A stretch of 64,000 nucleotides of DNA. It comes from Collinsella vaginalis (GTDB lineage: Bacteria > Actinomycetota > Coriobacteriia > Coriobacteriales > Coriobacteriaceae). The notes beneath the pieces are model-generated. The model had not been told where the DNA came from. It searched no databases and saw only the letters and a list, made by a program, of their open reading frames with translations. This document shows positions 55,011 to 64,000 of this stretch, one piece after another (position 1 is the first letter of the stretch; every line of letters starts with the position of its first letter). The translations under genes were made by a program, and so were the position numbers. The DNA lies in the NCBI RefSeq assembly GCF_900176655.1, contig NZ_LT838843.1:241400-305399 (forward strand), written 5' to 3'.

Positions 55011-55952
55011 ATGTCTCAGTCTGTTTTCTCTCGTCGTCAGTTCCTCGGTCTGGCTGGTGGCCTTGCCGCCGTCGCCGGTCTCGGGCTTGCGGGTTGCGGC
55101 AACAGCGCCTCGACCAGCACCACCACTTCCGACGAGGGCTCCTCTGCCGCTTCGACCGTCTCCGGTGAGGTGACCTACGACGGCGCCTCCTCCTTCGTCG
55201 GTCTCGTTGAGGCTGCCGCCGAGCAGTTCATGGAGAAGAACCCCGACGTCTCCATCACCGGCTCCGGCAACGGTTCGGGCAAGGGTCTGACCGCCGTCTC
55301 CGAGGGCACCGTCACCATCGGCAACTCCGACGTCTTCGCTGAGACCAAGCTTGACGCCGACAAGGCCGCCAACCTCGTCGACCACGAGGTCGCCGTCGTC
55401 GGCATGGGCCCGGTCGTCTCCAAGAACGTCACCGTTGACGACCTCACCCTCGAGCAGCTCAAGGGCATCTTCTCCGGTACGATCACCAACTGGAGCGAGG
55501 TCGGCGGCGACGACGCCACCATCGTGGTCCTGAACCGCAAGGCCGGCTCCGGCACCCGCGCCACCTTCGAGGCCGCCGTCTTCGGCACCGAGGCCAACGA
55601 GTTCAAGGGCGACGCCGAGCTCGACAAGTCCGGTGACGTCCAGACTCAGATGGGCAGCACCGACAACGCAATCTCCTACCTGGACTTCTCGCACTTCGAC
55701 GACACGAAGTTCACCGCCATCAAGGTCGGCGGCGTGGCCCCCGAGAGCAAGAACGTCCTCGACGACTCCTTCAAGATCTGGGCCACCGAGCACATGTACT
55801 GCGCGAAGGACGCCGACGAGGCCACCACGGCCTTCCTCGAGTACATGCTCTCCGACGAGGTCCAGGGCTCGCTCGTTGAGAAGCAGGGCTTCATCCCGGT
55901 GTCCGAGATGAAGGTCACCAAGGACGCTTCCGGTAAGGTCACGGAGAAATAA
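55011..55952 (+). CDS. pstS: Phosphate-binding protein of the Pst transporter
   Basis: The 313-residue protein has a signal peptide with a twin-arginine-like start (SRRQFLGLAGG) and a lipobox LAGC near residue 28, so it is a surface lipoprotein. The mature part has phosphate-binding landmarks: TYDGASSF, GSGNGSGKGLTAVSEGTVTIGNSD and RKAGSGTRATFE. It captures inorganic phosphate for PstCA. ATG 55011 follows gaaaggag. It is the first gene of pstSCAB; no clear Pho box was seen in the 224 bp upstream. Confidence 0.95.
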   Translation: MSQSVFSRRQFLGLAGGLAAVAGLGLAGCGNSASTSTTTSDEGSSAASTVSGEVTYDGASSFVGLVEAAAEQFMEKNPDVSITGSGNGSGKGLTAVSEGTVTIGNSDVFAETKLDADKAANLVDHEVAVVGMGPVVSKNVTVDDLTLEQLKGIFSGTITNWSEVGGDDATIVVLNRKAGSGTRATFEAAVFGTEANEFKGDAELDKSGDVQTQMGSTDNAISYLDFSHFDDTKFTAIKVGGVAPESKNVLDDSFKIWATEHMYCAKDADEATTAFLEYMLSDEVQGSLVEKQGFIPVSEMKVTKDASGKVTEK

Positions 55953-55953
55953 T

Positions 55954-56862
55954 ATGGCGCAGACGATGCCAAAGCGTCGTCTTGAGAAGATCGGTCTGAG
56001 CGTCACAGGCGCGTGTGTTGCGCTTGTGACGCTCGTGGTCGTTGCCTTGATCCTCATGGTGGCAGGCAAAGGACTCTCGGCGTTCTTCAAAGATGGCGTC
56101 AATCCACTCGAGTTTTTCGCGGGCACCAAATGGGATCTGCAGAACACGAATGAGAACGGCATGCCCTATGTGGGCGCCCTGCCGCTGATCGTGACCTCGT
56201 CCGCCGTCATGGTGCTCTCGACGCTCCTCGCCCTGCCGATCGCCGTCGGCTCGGCAATCTTTGCGGTCGAGATCAAACCCGAGTTCGGCCGACGCGTCTT
56301 CCAGCCGATGGTCGAGCTCCTCGTGGGCATCCCGTCGGTCGTCTTCGGTTTGATCGGCTTCCATGTGGTCGTCGGTTTCATGAAGACGGTTCTCGGATCT
56401 CCCACGGGCTTGGGCATCCTGCCCGGCTCCATCGTCCTCGCCGTGATGATTCTGCCAACCATCACCACCTTCTCCATCGATGCCCTGCGCGCGGTTCCCG
56501 CAAGCTACCGCCAGGGCTCGCTCGCGCTCGGGTGCACGCGGTGGCAGACGATCTGGCACGTGGTGCTCCATGCCGCCAAGTCCTCGCTCATCACCGCAAC
56601 CATCCTCGGTATGACCCGCGCTTTCGGCGAGACCCTCGCCGTGCGCATGGTCATCGGCGGTATCGAGGTCATGCCCACGGGCCTGCTCGACTCGGCCTCC
56701 ACGATCACTACCACGCTGACGACGAGCATGGCGGTGTACGCCGACGGCTCGCCCCAGTCCGACATCCTGTGGTCGCTTGGCCTGCTGCTCATGGGCATGT
56801 CCCTCGTCTTCATCCTGATCATTCACTTCGTAGGCAGAAAGGGGGCGACGGAACGTGGCTGA
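55954..56862 (+). CDS. pstC: Phosphate ABC transporter permease PstC
   Basis: This 302-residue protein has six membrane helices. Its cytoplasmic EAA-type loop has DALRAVPASYRQGSLALGCT near residue 175. GIPSVVFGLIGFHVVVGF and TRAFGETLAVRMVIGG are Pst permease hallmarks. It forms the channel with PstA. ATG 55954 starts one base after the pstS stop codon, with ggagaaa as the ribosome site. Its end overlaps pstA by eight bases. Confidence 0.95.
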   Translation: MAQTMPKRRLEKIGLSVTGACVALVTLVVVALILMVAGKGLSAFFKDGVNPLEFFAGTKWDLQNTNENGMPYVGALPLIVTSSAVMVLSTLLALPIAVGSAIFAVEIKPEFGRRVFQPMVELLVGIPSVVFGLIGFHVVVGFMKTVLGSPTGLGILPGSIVLAVMILPTITTFSIDALRAVPASYRQGSLALGCTRWQTIWHVVLHAAKSSLITATILGMTRAFGETLAVRMVIGGIEVMPTGLLDSASTITTTLTTSMAVYADGSPQSDILWSLGLLLMGMSLVFILIIHFVGRKGATERG

Positions 56863-57862
56863 GACCACTGAGACCCCGGCGGTGGGCGGACCTGACATCG
56901 ACCCGTCGATCACCTCCGCGAGCCCATCCGTCGTCGACCCCCGCGCCGACGCGGCCGAGCGCGAGCGGCTCCGCCGTCGCGCCGTCAACCAGGATAAGTT
57001 CGCGACCGGCGTGCTCACAGCCATCATCGGCCTCGTGCTGCTGATCGTCGTCGCCATGGTCGCCTACATCCTCATCGAGGGTGCCTACACCCTCGTGCAG
57101 CCGGGCTTCCTCACCGAGCGCTCCCGCGCCAACGGCACGGCCGGCGGTGTAGCCTACCAGCTCTTCGACTCCTTCTACCTGCTGTTCCTGACGCTGATCA
57201 TCTCGGTGCCCATCTCCCTCGGCGGAGCCATCTTCATGGTCGAGTACGCGCCGAACGGTCCGGTGAAGCGCATCGCCTCAACCGCCGTCGAAACCCTCTC
57301 GAGCCTGCCCTCCATCGTGGTCGGCATGTTCGGCTTCCTGGTGTTCAGCGTCGGCTTCGGGTGGAAGTACTCGATCATCTCGGGTGCGGTGGCGCTCACG
57401 ATGTTCAACATCCCCATCCTGGTCCGCGCGATCCAGCAGGCCCTTGAAGACGTCCCCCAGGCTCAGCGTGACGCGTGCCTGGCCATGGGGCTCACGCGCT
57501 GGGAGGCCACGGTCCACGTGCTCGTCCCCTCGGCTATGTCGGCCATCGTGACGGGCGTCGTGCTCTCCGCCGGCCGCGTGTTCGGTGAGGCCGCTGCCCT
57601 GCTTTTCACCTCCGGTATGTCGAGCCCGGTGAGTCTCAACTTCCTGAGCTTCGGCTTCACGAGCCCGTCCTCCGCGTGGAACATCTTCCGCCCCGGTGAG
57701 TCCCTCGCTGTGCACATCTACAAGATCTACGGCGAAGGGTCGCCTGAGGCCCAGCAGATCGTGTGGGGCACCGCTGCCCTGCTCATGATCTGCGTCCTGA
57801 TCTTCAACGTGGTGGCGCGCCTCGCCGGCCGCGCCCTCTCCAGAAAGGTGACAGGCGTATGA
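56855..57862 (+). CDS. pstA: Phosphate ABC transporter permease PstA
   Basis: The 335-residue protein has six membrane helices after a hydrophilic N-terminus of about 50 residues, longer than usual. Family blocks are SLPSIVVGMFGFLVFSVGFG, EDVPQAQRDACLAMGLTRWE and SAGRVFGEAAALLFTSGM. It pairs with PstC. The start is GTG 56855, overlapping the pstC end. The stop codon overlaps the pstB start by four bases, so the four genes are tightly coupled. Confidence 0.94.
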   Translation: MAETTETPAVGGPDIDPSITSASPSVVDPRADAAERERLRRRAVNQDKFATGVLTAIIGLVLLIVVAMVAYILIEGAYTLVQPGFLTERSRANGTAGGVAYQLFDSFYLLFLTLIISVPISLGGAIFMVEYAPNGPVKRIASTAVETLSSLPSIVVGMFGFLVFSVGFGWKYSIISGAVALTMFNIPILVRAIQQALEDVPQAQRDACLAMGLTRWEATVHVLVPSAMSAIVTGVVLSAGRVFGEAAALLFTSGMSSPVSLNFLSFGFTSPSSAWNIFRPGESLAVHIYKIYGEGSPEAQQIVWGTAALLMICVLIFNVVARLAGRALSRKVTGV

Positions 57863-58665
57863 TCGAGACCTTGGAACAGTCCGTTGCCTCCCCGGCACTT
57901 GAGGAGCTTAAGGCACCGGTCCTCTACACGAAGGACGTGAACGTCTGGTATGGCGATCATCACGCGCTCCAGGACACGTCGCTTGATTTCCACAAGGGCG
58001 AGATCACGGCGCTGATTGGTCCGTCCGGCTGCGGTAAGTCCACGTATCTGCGCTGCTTGAACCTCATGAACCGTGAGATCCAGGGCTGCCAGATCACCGG
58101 GGAGATCTTTTACCGCGAGCATGACATCAACACGCCCGAGGAGGACCTCTACGAGCTCCGGAAGTCCATCGGCATGGTCTTCCAGCAGCCCAACCCCTTC
58201 CCGAAGACGATCTACGAGAACATCGCCTTCGCCCCGCGCTGCCATGGCCAGCGCAACAAGGCCACCCTCGACGAGCTGGTTGAGGAGAGCCTGCGCGGCG
58301 CGGCGCTCTGGGATGAGGTCAAGGACAAGCTGAACAAGAGCGCTCAGGCGCTCTCGGGCGGCCAGCAGCAGCGTCTCTGCATCGCCCGCGCGCTCGCCCT
58401 CAAGCCCGATGTCATCCTGCTCGACGAGCCGTGCTCGGCGCTCGACCCCATCTCGACGCTGGCGATCGAGGAGCTGATGCACAGCATCGCCGCCGGTCGC
58501 GCCATCATCATCGTGACCCACAACATGGAGCAGGCGACCCGCGTCTCAAACCGCACCGCCTTCTTCTACATGGGCGAGATGGTCGAGACGGGGGAGACCG
58601 AGCAGATCTTCAACGCCCCGAAGAGCCAGCGCCTGAACGACTACCTGAGCGGCCGGTTCTCCTAA
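57859..58665 (+). CDS. pstB: Phosphate ABC transporter ATP-binding protein
   Basis: The 268-residue ATPase has Walker A IGPSGCGKSTYLRCLN near residue 54, the PstB-specific segment MVFQQPNPFPKTIYENIAF, signature [19 protein letters not shown] near 165, Walker B VILLDEPCSALDP and H-loop IIVTHNMEQA. It drives phosphate import. ATG 57859 overlaps the pstA stop; gaaagg is the ribosome site. No phoU follows, and a terminator ends the operon. Confidence 0.97.
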   Translation: MIETLEQSVASPALEELKAPVLYTKDVNVWYGDHHALQDTSLDFHKGEITALIGPSGCGKSTYLRCLNLMNREIQGCQITGEIFYREHDINTPEEDLYELRKSIGMVFQQPNPFPKTIYENIAFAPRCHGQRNKATLDELVEESLRGAALWDEVKDKLNKSAQALSGGQQQRLCIARALALKPDVILLDEPCSALDPISTLAIEELMHSIAAGRAIIIVTHNMEQATRVSNRTAFFYMGEMVETGETEQIFNAPKSQRLNDYLSGRFS

Positions 58666-58755
58666 GGAGTGGGCAGGCGGGCAAACTGCCTGCATGTTCC
58701 GCATGGGTCCGCAGGTTCGTCTGTGTTGACGAGAGCCTGTCTTGCGCAGAGGAGC

Positions 58756-58800
58756 AAGCCCCTCATCGAATCCAAGCATATTGGACTCGATGAGGGGCTT
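58756..58800 (+). terminator. Terminator of the pst operon
   Basis: A 14-bp perfect stem (aagcccctcatcga, tcgatgaggggctt) is extended by tcca/tgga after one mismatch. Only a short T-run follows. Confidence 0.75.
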
Positions 58801-58828
58801 TGTCATGGCGTGCCAGCGCTGCTATACA
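58800..58828 (+). promoter_or_regulatory. Candidate promoter of the MGMT gene
   Basis: TTGTCA (58800-58805) and TATACA (58823-58828) are 17 bp apart; TACAAT at 58825 is an alternative -10. The -35 overlaps the end of the pst terminator. Confidence 0.5.
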
Positions 58829-58892
58829 ATTTAGGTGAACATGGTACCGGCGTGCTTCTGTAAGCGGCCGGGCGAGGATCTCGGAGGCGCGC

Positions 58893-59225
58893 ATGGATAA
58901 GATCGAGCGCGAGGGCTTTTTCAACCGCGTGTACGAGGCGGTGGGACAGATCCCCTCCGGCATGGTGGCGACCTACGGTCAGGTGGCGCGCCTTGTGGGT
59001 GCACCGCACCGTGCCCGGTACGTGGGTTTCGCCCTTCATTCAAATCCGCTACCCGGTGAGATACCGTGCCATCGCGTGGTGTTCGCCGACGGACGCCTCG
59101 CCCCCGGTTTCGCATTCGGCGGGGAGGCGGCCCAGCGCGAGCTGCTCGAGTCGGAGGGCGTGCACTTTCTCGCCGACGGCCGCGTTGATCTCGACATCAG
59201 CCGGTGGCCCGCTGGTTTGGAATAG
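58893..59225 (+). CDS. MGMT-family O6-alkylguanine-DNA alkyltransferase, short form
   Basis: The 110-residue protein consists only of the DNA-binding/active domain. It has IPSGMVATYGQVARLVGAPHRAR and the reactive site IPCHRVVFADGRL with Cys59. The N-terminal domain of Ogt/Ada is missing, as in alkyltransferase-like proteins, but those lack the Cys, which is kept here. It would repair O6-alkylguanine or flag it for excision repair. ATG 58893 follows ggagg. Confidence 0.88.
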   Translation: MDKIEREGFFNRVYEAVGQIPSGMVATYGQVARLVGAPHRARYVGFALHSNPLPGEIPCHRVVFADGRLAPGFAFGGEAAQRELLESEGVHFLADGRVDLDISRWPAGLE

Positions 59226-59529
59226 CCTCTCGAGATGGGCGCACTTCCCTGCGTTTGAAGGGATTGACGCCGCGGCCCCTTTCGGGGGGCGCCGTGCACA
59301 CGTGATACCCGGCTGTACGGTTTGAGCATGGCAAAGGCGTCCGCCCTCACTTGCCATGGGCTGCTAAATCAGGCAGGGACCTGATACGATGCCGTGTGCC
59401 TCAGGGACTGGATTTCCCGTTTCGCCCACCGCGTCGCATCGCCCTCTGCTTGGGAGCCCGCCACCCCGTCCTCTGCGACCGCGTGCCCAACCTGCTAGGA
59501 TGAGACGGCGGCAATGAAAGGGTGACTCC
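59226..59529. other. Gap between the MGMT and ABC-F genes; nothing firm
   Basis: A GC-rich imperfect stem (around 59270-59300) could be a weak terminator. TAGGAT at about 59498 could be a -10 for the ABC-F gene. No gene is supported. Confidence 0.35.
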
Positions 59530-61347
59530 ATGGCAATCTTACTCGGAAGCGACCGGGTTCATTTGGAATTTCCGACCAAGCTCGTCCTCGATGACGTGAC
59601 GCTCGGCGTGGCGGAGGGGGACCGCATCGGCATCGTCGGTGTAAACGGTGACGGCAAATCCACCCTGCTCTCCGTGCTCGCCGGAGTCCTTCAGCCGGAC
59701 GATGGGCGCGTCACTCACCGACGCGACCTGCATGTGGGCGTGCTCGGCCAGCGCGATGCGTTGGAGGACGACTCCACGGTGCAGCACGCTGTCGTCGGCG
59801 ATCTGCCTGGATATGAGTGGGCGGCCAATCCCACAATCCGCGAGATCTTAGACGGCCTCATCGCCGATGTCCCCTGGGAGGCCCGGGTTGGGGAGCTCTC
59901 GGGCGGCCAGCGCCGCCGCGTTGACCTCGCCCGCCTGCTGATCGGCACGTGGGACGTCCTCATGCTCGACGAGCCCACGAACCATCTGGATATGCGGGCG
60001 ATCAACTGGCTCGCCCGGCACCTGAAGACCCGCTGGCAGTCAGGGTCCGGGGCCCTGCTGGTGGTCACGCACGACCGTTGGTTCCTCGATGAGGTCTGCA
60101 CTTCCATGTGGGAGGTGCACGACGGCCGGGTCGATCCGTTCGAGGGCGGGTACTCGGCCTACATCCTGCAGCGCGTCGAACGCGACCGGCAGGCGCGGGT
60201 CACTGAGGAGCGCCGCCGCAACATGGCGCGCAAGGAGCTCGCGTGGCTCTCCCGCGGCGCCCAGGCTCGCTCCACCAAGCCGAAATTCCGCGTCGACGCC
60301 GCCCGGGACCTGATCGCCGACGTCCCCCCGCTTCGCGACGAGCTCGAGCTCAAGCGCCTGGCTGTGGCCCGCTTGGGCAAGAAGGTCATCGACTTGCTGG
60401 ATGTGACCGCCGGATACGGGGCCTCGGACGGAGCTGAGAGCGCTCCTGTGCTCACCGACGTGACCTGGCTCATCGGGCCGGGGGACCGCTTCGGCCTGCT
60501 GGGCGCCAACGGAACGGGCAAGACGACGCTGCTCCAGGTTATTCAGGGCAAGCTGGAGCCTCGCGCAGGACGGGTGAAGATCGGTTCGACCGTTCATTTC
60601 GGCATCTTGTCCCAGCAGCTCGACGAGCTGGCCCCGCACGAGGGGGAGACGATTCGCGAGGTGCTCGGCGGTTTCAAGCGCGTGTACGTGGTCGACGGCA
60701 AGGAGACGAGCCCGGAGAAGCTCTGCGAGCGCCTCGGCTTCACAACACAGCAGCTCATGAGCCGTATCGGCGACCTCTCTGGCGGTCAGAAGCGTCGCCT
60801 CTCGCTGCTGTTGACCATCCTCGCCGAACCCAACGTCCTCATCCTCGACGAGCCCGGCAACGACCTGGATACGGACATGCTCGCGGTCGTCGAGGATCTG
60901 CTGGACGGATGGCCGGGCACGCTCATCCTGGTCACGCACGACCGCTTCCTCATGGAGCGCGTGACCGACCATCAGTACGCCCTGATCGACGGGCACCTCC
61001 GGCACATGCCGGGCGGTGTGGATGAGTACCTGCACATGGTGGGGGACGGGGTCGGAGCTGCTCGGGCTTCGGCTGCACACAGTCGTGCTGATGCCGAGAC
61101 GAGTCCAGCGACGTCGGGGCTCACAAACGCCGATCGTCAGCGCCTGAAACGTGAGGCGGCCTCCTTGGAGCGCAAGATGCAGACGCGACGCGAGGCTGTG
61201 GAGTCGCTCCGTGAGGGGATGGTGCAGATCGACCCCACCGACTACCAGGCTCTCGAGGAGCAGCAGGCCAAGATCGACGAGGCGCTTGGCGTCATCGATG
61301 AGCTCGAGACTGCCTGGCTTGAGGTGAGCGAGCAGCTGGAGGGATAG
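59530..61347 (+). CDS. ABC-F family ATPase (Uup-like)
   Basis: The 605-residue protein has two ABC cassettes on one chain and no membrane segments. The first has Walker A GVNGDGKST near residue 37, signature LSGGQRRR near 123 and DEPTNHLD. The second has GANGTGKTT near 326, signature LSGGQKRR near 416 and LDEPGNDLD, an altered form of DEPTNHLD. A linker with basic residues follows the first cassette, and a coiled coil ends the protein (about 545-605), as in Uup. ABC-F proteins act on ribosomes or branched DNA; which applies here is unknown. ATG 59530 has only a weak site (gaaaggg). It converges with trpS. Confidence 0.92.
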   Translation: MAILLGSDRVHLEFPTKLVLDDVTLGVAEGDRIGIVGVNGDGKSTLLSVLAGVLQPDDGRVTHRRDLHVGVLGQRDALEDDSTVQHAVVGDLPGYEWAANPTIREILDGLIADVPWEARVGELSGGQRRRVDLARLLIGTWDVLMLDEPTNHLDMRAINWLARHLKTRWQSGSGALLVVTHDRWFLDEVCTSMWEVHDGRVDPFEGGYSAYILQRVERDRQARVTEERRRNMARKELAWLSRGAQARSTKPKFRVDAARDLIADVPPLRDELELKRLAVARLGKKVIDLLDVTAGYGASDGAESAPVLTDVTWLIGPGDRFGLLGANGTGKTTLLQVIQGKLEPRAGRVKIGSTVHFGILSQQLDELAPHEGETIREVLGGFKRVYVVDGKETSPEKLCERLGFTTQQLMSRIGDLSGGQKRRLSLLLTILAEPNVLILDEPGNDLDTDMLAVVEDLLDGWPGTLILVTHDRFLMERVTDHQYALIDGHLRHMPGGVDEYLHMVGDGVGAARASAAHSRADAETSPATSGLTNADRQRLKREAASLERKMQTRREAVESLREGMVQIDPTDYQALEEQQAKIDEALGVIDELETAWLEVSEQLEG

Positions 61348-61541
61348 GGGAGCACACTCTGTTGTGATCATAAGTAAGCTAATGGTAACTTATGGATAGC
61401 TTGTGAAGTGGCACCATGACATGGACAGGGCATGACAAGTTACCTATAGTGAACTCAACAACGGACGAGGAAACGGCGACATTTTATCCTCTTCGTTGAG
61501 TTTGTATCGCATCCCTCCCCTCTGTGCGATCAACGGTGTAC
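61348..61541. other. Convergent intergenic region, AT-rich
   Basis: It holds an imperfect hairpin (aactcaac at 61452-61459 with gttgagtt at 61495-61502). No gene is supported. Confidence 0.4.
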
Positions 61542-61580
61542 AAGGAGCGGGCCCGGTCAGTTCGATCGGGCCCGCTCCTT
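61542..61580. terminator. Strong hairpin between the ABC-F and trpS genes
   Basis: aaggagcgggcccg pairs perfectly with cgggcccgctcctt, extended by three more pairs. The position fits termination of the ABC-F transcript, but there is no long T-run. Confidence 0.6.
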
Positions 61581-61611
61581 GCGTATGGGGAGTGCACGGC
61601 AAGCAAGGATA

Positions 61612-61646
61612 AGGACCGGCAGGTGCCCATGGCATCTGCCGGTCCT
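61612..61646 (-). terminator. Hairpin terminator of trpS
   Basis: aggaccggcaggtgcc (61612-61627) pairs with ggcatctgccggtcct (61631-61646) over 16 positions with one G-T pair. On the minus strand it is followed by ttatcctt, 34 bp after the trpS stop. Confidence 0.65.
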
Positions 61647-61679
61647 GAAGTCAGCGCGCAGGGTGTTTTACAGAGCGGC

Positions 61680-62729
61680 CTAGTACACCATGCCCATGGC
61701 CTCGCGGATCTCGCCGAGCGTCGCCTCCGCGATCTCATTCGCACGGCGGTTGCCCTCGTGGAGCACGTCCTTCACGAAATCCATGTTCTGCTCGATCTCT
61801 CGACGGCGTGCGCGGATGGGCTCGAGGTACGTGTTGACGGCCTCGGTGACCAGGGCCTTGAGCTGACCGGATCCCCCCATGCCGATCTCGTCGGCGATCT
61901 CGGCCTCGCTGCGTCCGGTGCAGATCGCCGCCGTCGAGAGGAGCCCGGAGACACCGGGGCGGTTCTCGGGGTCGAAGGTGATCAGGCGCTCGCCGTCCGT
62001 TTGGCTCTTCTTGATGCGCTTCGCGGTCTCCTCCGGCGTCGTCGAGAGGCTGATGGCGTTGCCGTAGCTCTTGGACATCTTGCGGCCATCCAGGCCCGGC
62101 AGCAGCGGGGTGTCGGAGAGCAGGGCGTCCACCTCGGGGAAGACGGTCCCGTAGCGGTTGTTGAATCGGCGTGCGATGAGACGGGTGAGCTCGATGTGGG
62201 GGAGTTGGTCACGGCCGACGGGGACCACGTTGCCCTTGCAGAAGAGGATGTCGCAGGCCTGATGGACCGGGTAGGTGAGCAGGAGCCCGGTGAGCTCGTG
62301 GCCGCTCGCCTCCATCTCCGCCTTGACCGTCGGGTTGCGCTGCAGCTCGGCCTCGGAGACCAGGCTCAGGAAGGGGAGCATGAGCTGGTTGGCGGCAGGG
62401 ACCGCGGAGTGAGCGTAGATCATGGTCCGATCGGGGTCGATACCGCAGGCGAGGTAGTCGATCACCAGGTTGTAGACGTTTTCCTGGATGTGCTCGGTGG
62501 TGTCGCGATCGGTGATCACCTGGTAGTCGGCAATGAGCACACTCGTCTTCACGCCGAGGTTCTGGAGCTCGACCCGGCCCTTGAGGGTGCCGAAGTAATG
62601 CCCCAGATGCAGGCGGCCCGTGGGGCGGTCGCCCGTGAGCATGGTGTAGCTTCCGGGATGTTTGGCCAGGTCGGCGCGGATTTCGTCGCTGCGCCTCTGG
62701 GCGACCTCGTAGCTGTTCTCGTTCGGCAT
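61680..62729 (-). CDS. trpS: Tryptophan-tRNA ligase
   Basis: The 349-residue class I synthetase has the HIGH-type motif in TGRLHLGHYFG at residues 37-47 and the KMSKS loop in GRKMSKSYGN at 217-221. PVHQACDILFCKGNVVPVGRDQLPHIE matches the TrpRS tryptophan-site region. It charges tRNA-Trp. ATG 62729 follows aaaggag. The next gene upstream on this strand (glycosyltransferase) ends 63 bp away, so they may share a transcript. Confidence 0.96.
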   Translation of the reverse strand: MPNENSYEVAQRRSDEIRADLAKHPGSYTMLTGDRPTGRLHLGHYFGTLKGRVELQNLGVKTSVLIADYQVITDRDTTEHIQENVYNLVIDYLACGIDPDRTMIYAHSAVPAANQLMLPFLSLVSEAELQRNPTVKAEMEASGHELTGLLLTYPVHQACDILFCKGNVVPVGRDQLPHIELTRLIARRFNNRYGTVFPEVDALLSDTPLLPGLDGRKMSKSYGNAISLSTTPEETAKRIKKSQTDGERLITFDPENRPGVSGLLSTAAICTGRSEAEIADEIGMGGSGQLKALVTEAVNTYLEPIRARRREIEQNMDFVKDVLHEGNRRANEIAEATLGEIREAMGMVY

Positions 62730-62792
62730 GGTGGTGCTCCTTTGATAGGTCTGTGCGATGCGTCTTGTTTCTACGAGCGGAGGTTGGGTGCG

Positions 62793-64000
62793 CTACGGCG
62801 TACCCTTGCCATGGCGGTGCGTCCCGCGCTCCTCCCGACGCCGTCGGCGCTCCTCCACGATCCGCTCCTGCTCTTCTGCGAACGCGGGGCTGTCGGGGCT
62901 GATGATCTCGTCCTCGTCCTCCTGAGCGTTGTAATGGTGCAGGAGGACAGGCTCAAACAGGTGGAGGCGCAGGGCGAAGGCGATCGAGGACGCCAGGAGG
63001 ATCAGGAAGATCACCACGCGGAACTCGACCCTCACCTGGTTGATGGTTGCGGCTCCGATGGAGAGAAGGATAGTCCACGCGTAGATGAACAGGACCGCCT
63101 GCCGCTGGTCGAATCCCTCTTGGATGAGGCGGTGGTGGATGTGGCCCTTGTCCGCCTGGCCGATGCTCACGTGGGCGCGCTTGCGGCGGATGATGGCGGA
63201 GAGGGTGTCGAGAATGGGGACGCCGGCGACGATGAGCGGCATGATCATCGAGGTCAGGGCCGCCACGCGCGAGACGTTCATCAGCGAGATCGTGCCCAGG
63301 GCGAATCCGAGGAGGAGCGACCCGGAGTCACCCAGGAAGATGCTCGCGGGGTGGAAGTTGTAGCGCAGGAAGGCGAGGCAGGCGCCGATCAGGGCGATGG
63401 AGAGCGAGGCGGCATCCCCCCGGCCGGCGAGGATCGCGAATGAGAACATGGAGCCGGCTGCGATGGCGGCGAGGCCCGAGGCGAGCCCGTCGAGCCCGTC
63501 GATGAGGTTGATGATGTTCGTGTACGCCACCAGGTAGATGATCGTGACCGGGTACGAGAGCCAGCCGAGGTCGAGCTCGCCCGCGCCGAAGGGGTTCACG
63601 ACCGCGTGGATGAGCAGGCCGCTCGCTGCGGCGATGATGGCGGAGGCAATCTGGCCTGCGAGTTTGAGGCGCGGTGAGAGCTGGATGACGTCATCTAGGG
63701 CACCGGTGACGACGATCATGAGGAACGAGACCGCGAGCATAGGATAGTTGATTGCCATGCTCGGATGCGGCACGAGCGCCGAGGGCCAGCCCCAGTTCAA
63801 GGTGCCGACGATCTGCAGGATGCAGGCGACGGAGAGCCCGGCGAAGACCGCGAGGCCGCCGAGGCGCGGGATGGGCTTTGTGTTGATGCGCCGTTTGGAC
63901 GGGTAATCCACGGCGTCGAGCTTCACGGCGAGGCGATGCGCCAATGGCGTGCAGGCGAACGTGGTGAGGAAGGCCGCGGCGGCCAGACATATGTAGGGGA
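62793..64000 (-). CDS. WecA/TagO/MraY-family phospho-sugar transferase (5' truncated by window edge)
   Basis: About 400 residues are visible, and the frame stays open through base 64000, so the start is outside. Landmarks are AVDYPSKRRINTKPIPRLGG, NIINLIDGLDGLASG (catalytic Asp pair), FLRYNFHPASIFLGDSGSLL and RKRAHVSIGQADKGHIHHRL with the polyprenyl-phosphate/His loop. About ten membrane helices are present. It transfers a UDP-sugar phosphate, usually GlcNAc-1-P, to undecaprenyl phosphate at the start of wall-polymer synthesis. The His-rich loop favours WecA/TagO over MraY. The C-terminus is charged (ERRRRREERGTHRHGKG). Confidence 0.9.
   Translation of the reverse strand, partial: PYICLAAAAFLTTFACTPLAHRLAVKLDAVDYPSKRRINTKPIPRLGGLAVFAGLSVACILQIVGTLNWGWPSALVPHPSMAINYPMLAVSFLMIVVTGALDDVIQLSPRLKLAGQIASAIIAAASGLLIHAVVNPFGAGELDLGWLSYPVTIIYLVAYTNIINLIDGLDGLASGLAAIAAGSMFSFAILAGRGDAASLSIALIGACLAFLRYNFHPASIFLGDSGSLLLGFALGTISLMNVSRVAALTSMIMPLIVAGVPILDTLSAIIRRKRAHVSIGQADKGHIHHRLIQEGFDQRQAVLFIYAWTILLSIGAATINQVRVEFRVVIFLILLASSIAFALRLHLFEPVLLHHYNAQEDEDEIISPDSPAFAEEQERIVEERRRRREERGTHRHGKGTP

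Overview
The window looks like chromosome from a high-GC actinobacterium rich in PTS sugar uptake, most likely a gut member of the Coriobacteriia (Collinsella or a relative). This is inferred from GC-rich codon use with strong Shine-Dalgarno sites, the mix of actinobacterial-type genes (four-domain S1, a GAAC-N4-GTcC SOS-like box before uvrA) and several sugar PTS loci. No rRNA gene is present to settle it. I found no tRNA, rRNA, prophage, insertion sequence or CRISPR array.

1-28.3 kb is mostly housekeeping: two flavin oxidoreductases (the first cut by the window edge and carrying an 11-residue tandem-repeat insert), an LtaS-like enzyme, uvrA, a GGQ release-factor-like protein, nfo, an amino-acid ABC transporter, ferrochelatase, a PARG-like macrodomain protein, a YfcC transporter, a frameshifted acetyltransferase, yaaA, an M18 aminopeptidase, polA and kup. 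Two long intergenic regions (10.3-10.6 kb and 25.4-26.0 kb) carry degenerate repeats of about 40 bp.

29.9-45.8 kb is a carbohydrate island with three PTS loci. (i) A TIM-barrel isomerase, an EIIBC permease whose EIIB start is put out of frame by a run of eight G, and a DeoR regulator. (ii) A LacI regulator divergent from a lactose/cellobiose-type EIIB-EIIA-EIIC, two tandem GH1 6-phospho-beta-glucosidase-like enzymes and a protein of unknown family. (iii) An AlsE/Rpe-like epimerase and RpiB-like isomerase, then an EIIBC permease and a second member of the unknown family, then another LacI gene. The two promoters of module iii share a pair of operators 36 bp apart, and a related site lies before the LacI gene, which suggests one regulon, possibly for allose/allulose-type sugars.

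46-50 kb holds argG, a small unknown ORF, argH and ndk. The argG leader carries a short ORF ending Arg4-Ala-Ile-Ser-Arg3-stop, followed by an intrinsic terminator 99 nt before argG. This is the layout of an arginine attenuator and is the most striking regulatory signal here. 50-64 kb is again housekeeping: two HAD phosphatases, rpsA, a PepV-type dipeptidase, pstSCAB, an MGMT-type protein, an ABC-F ATPase, trpS and a WecA/TagO-type glycosyltransferase cut by the right edge.
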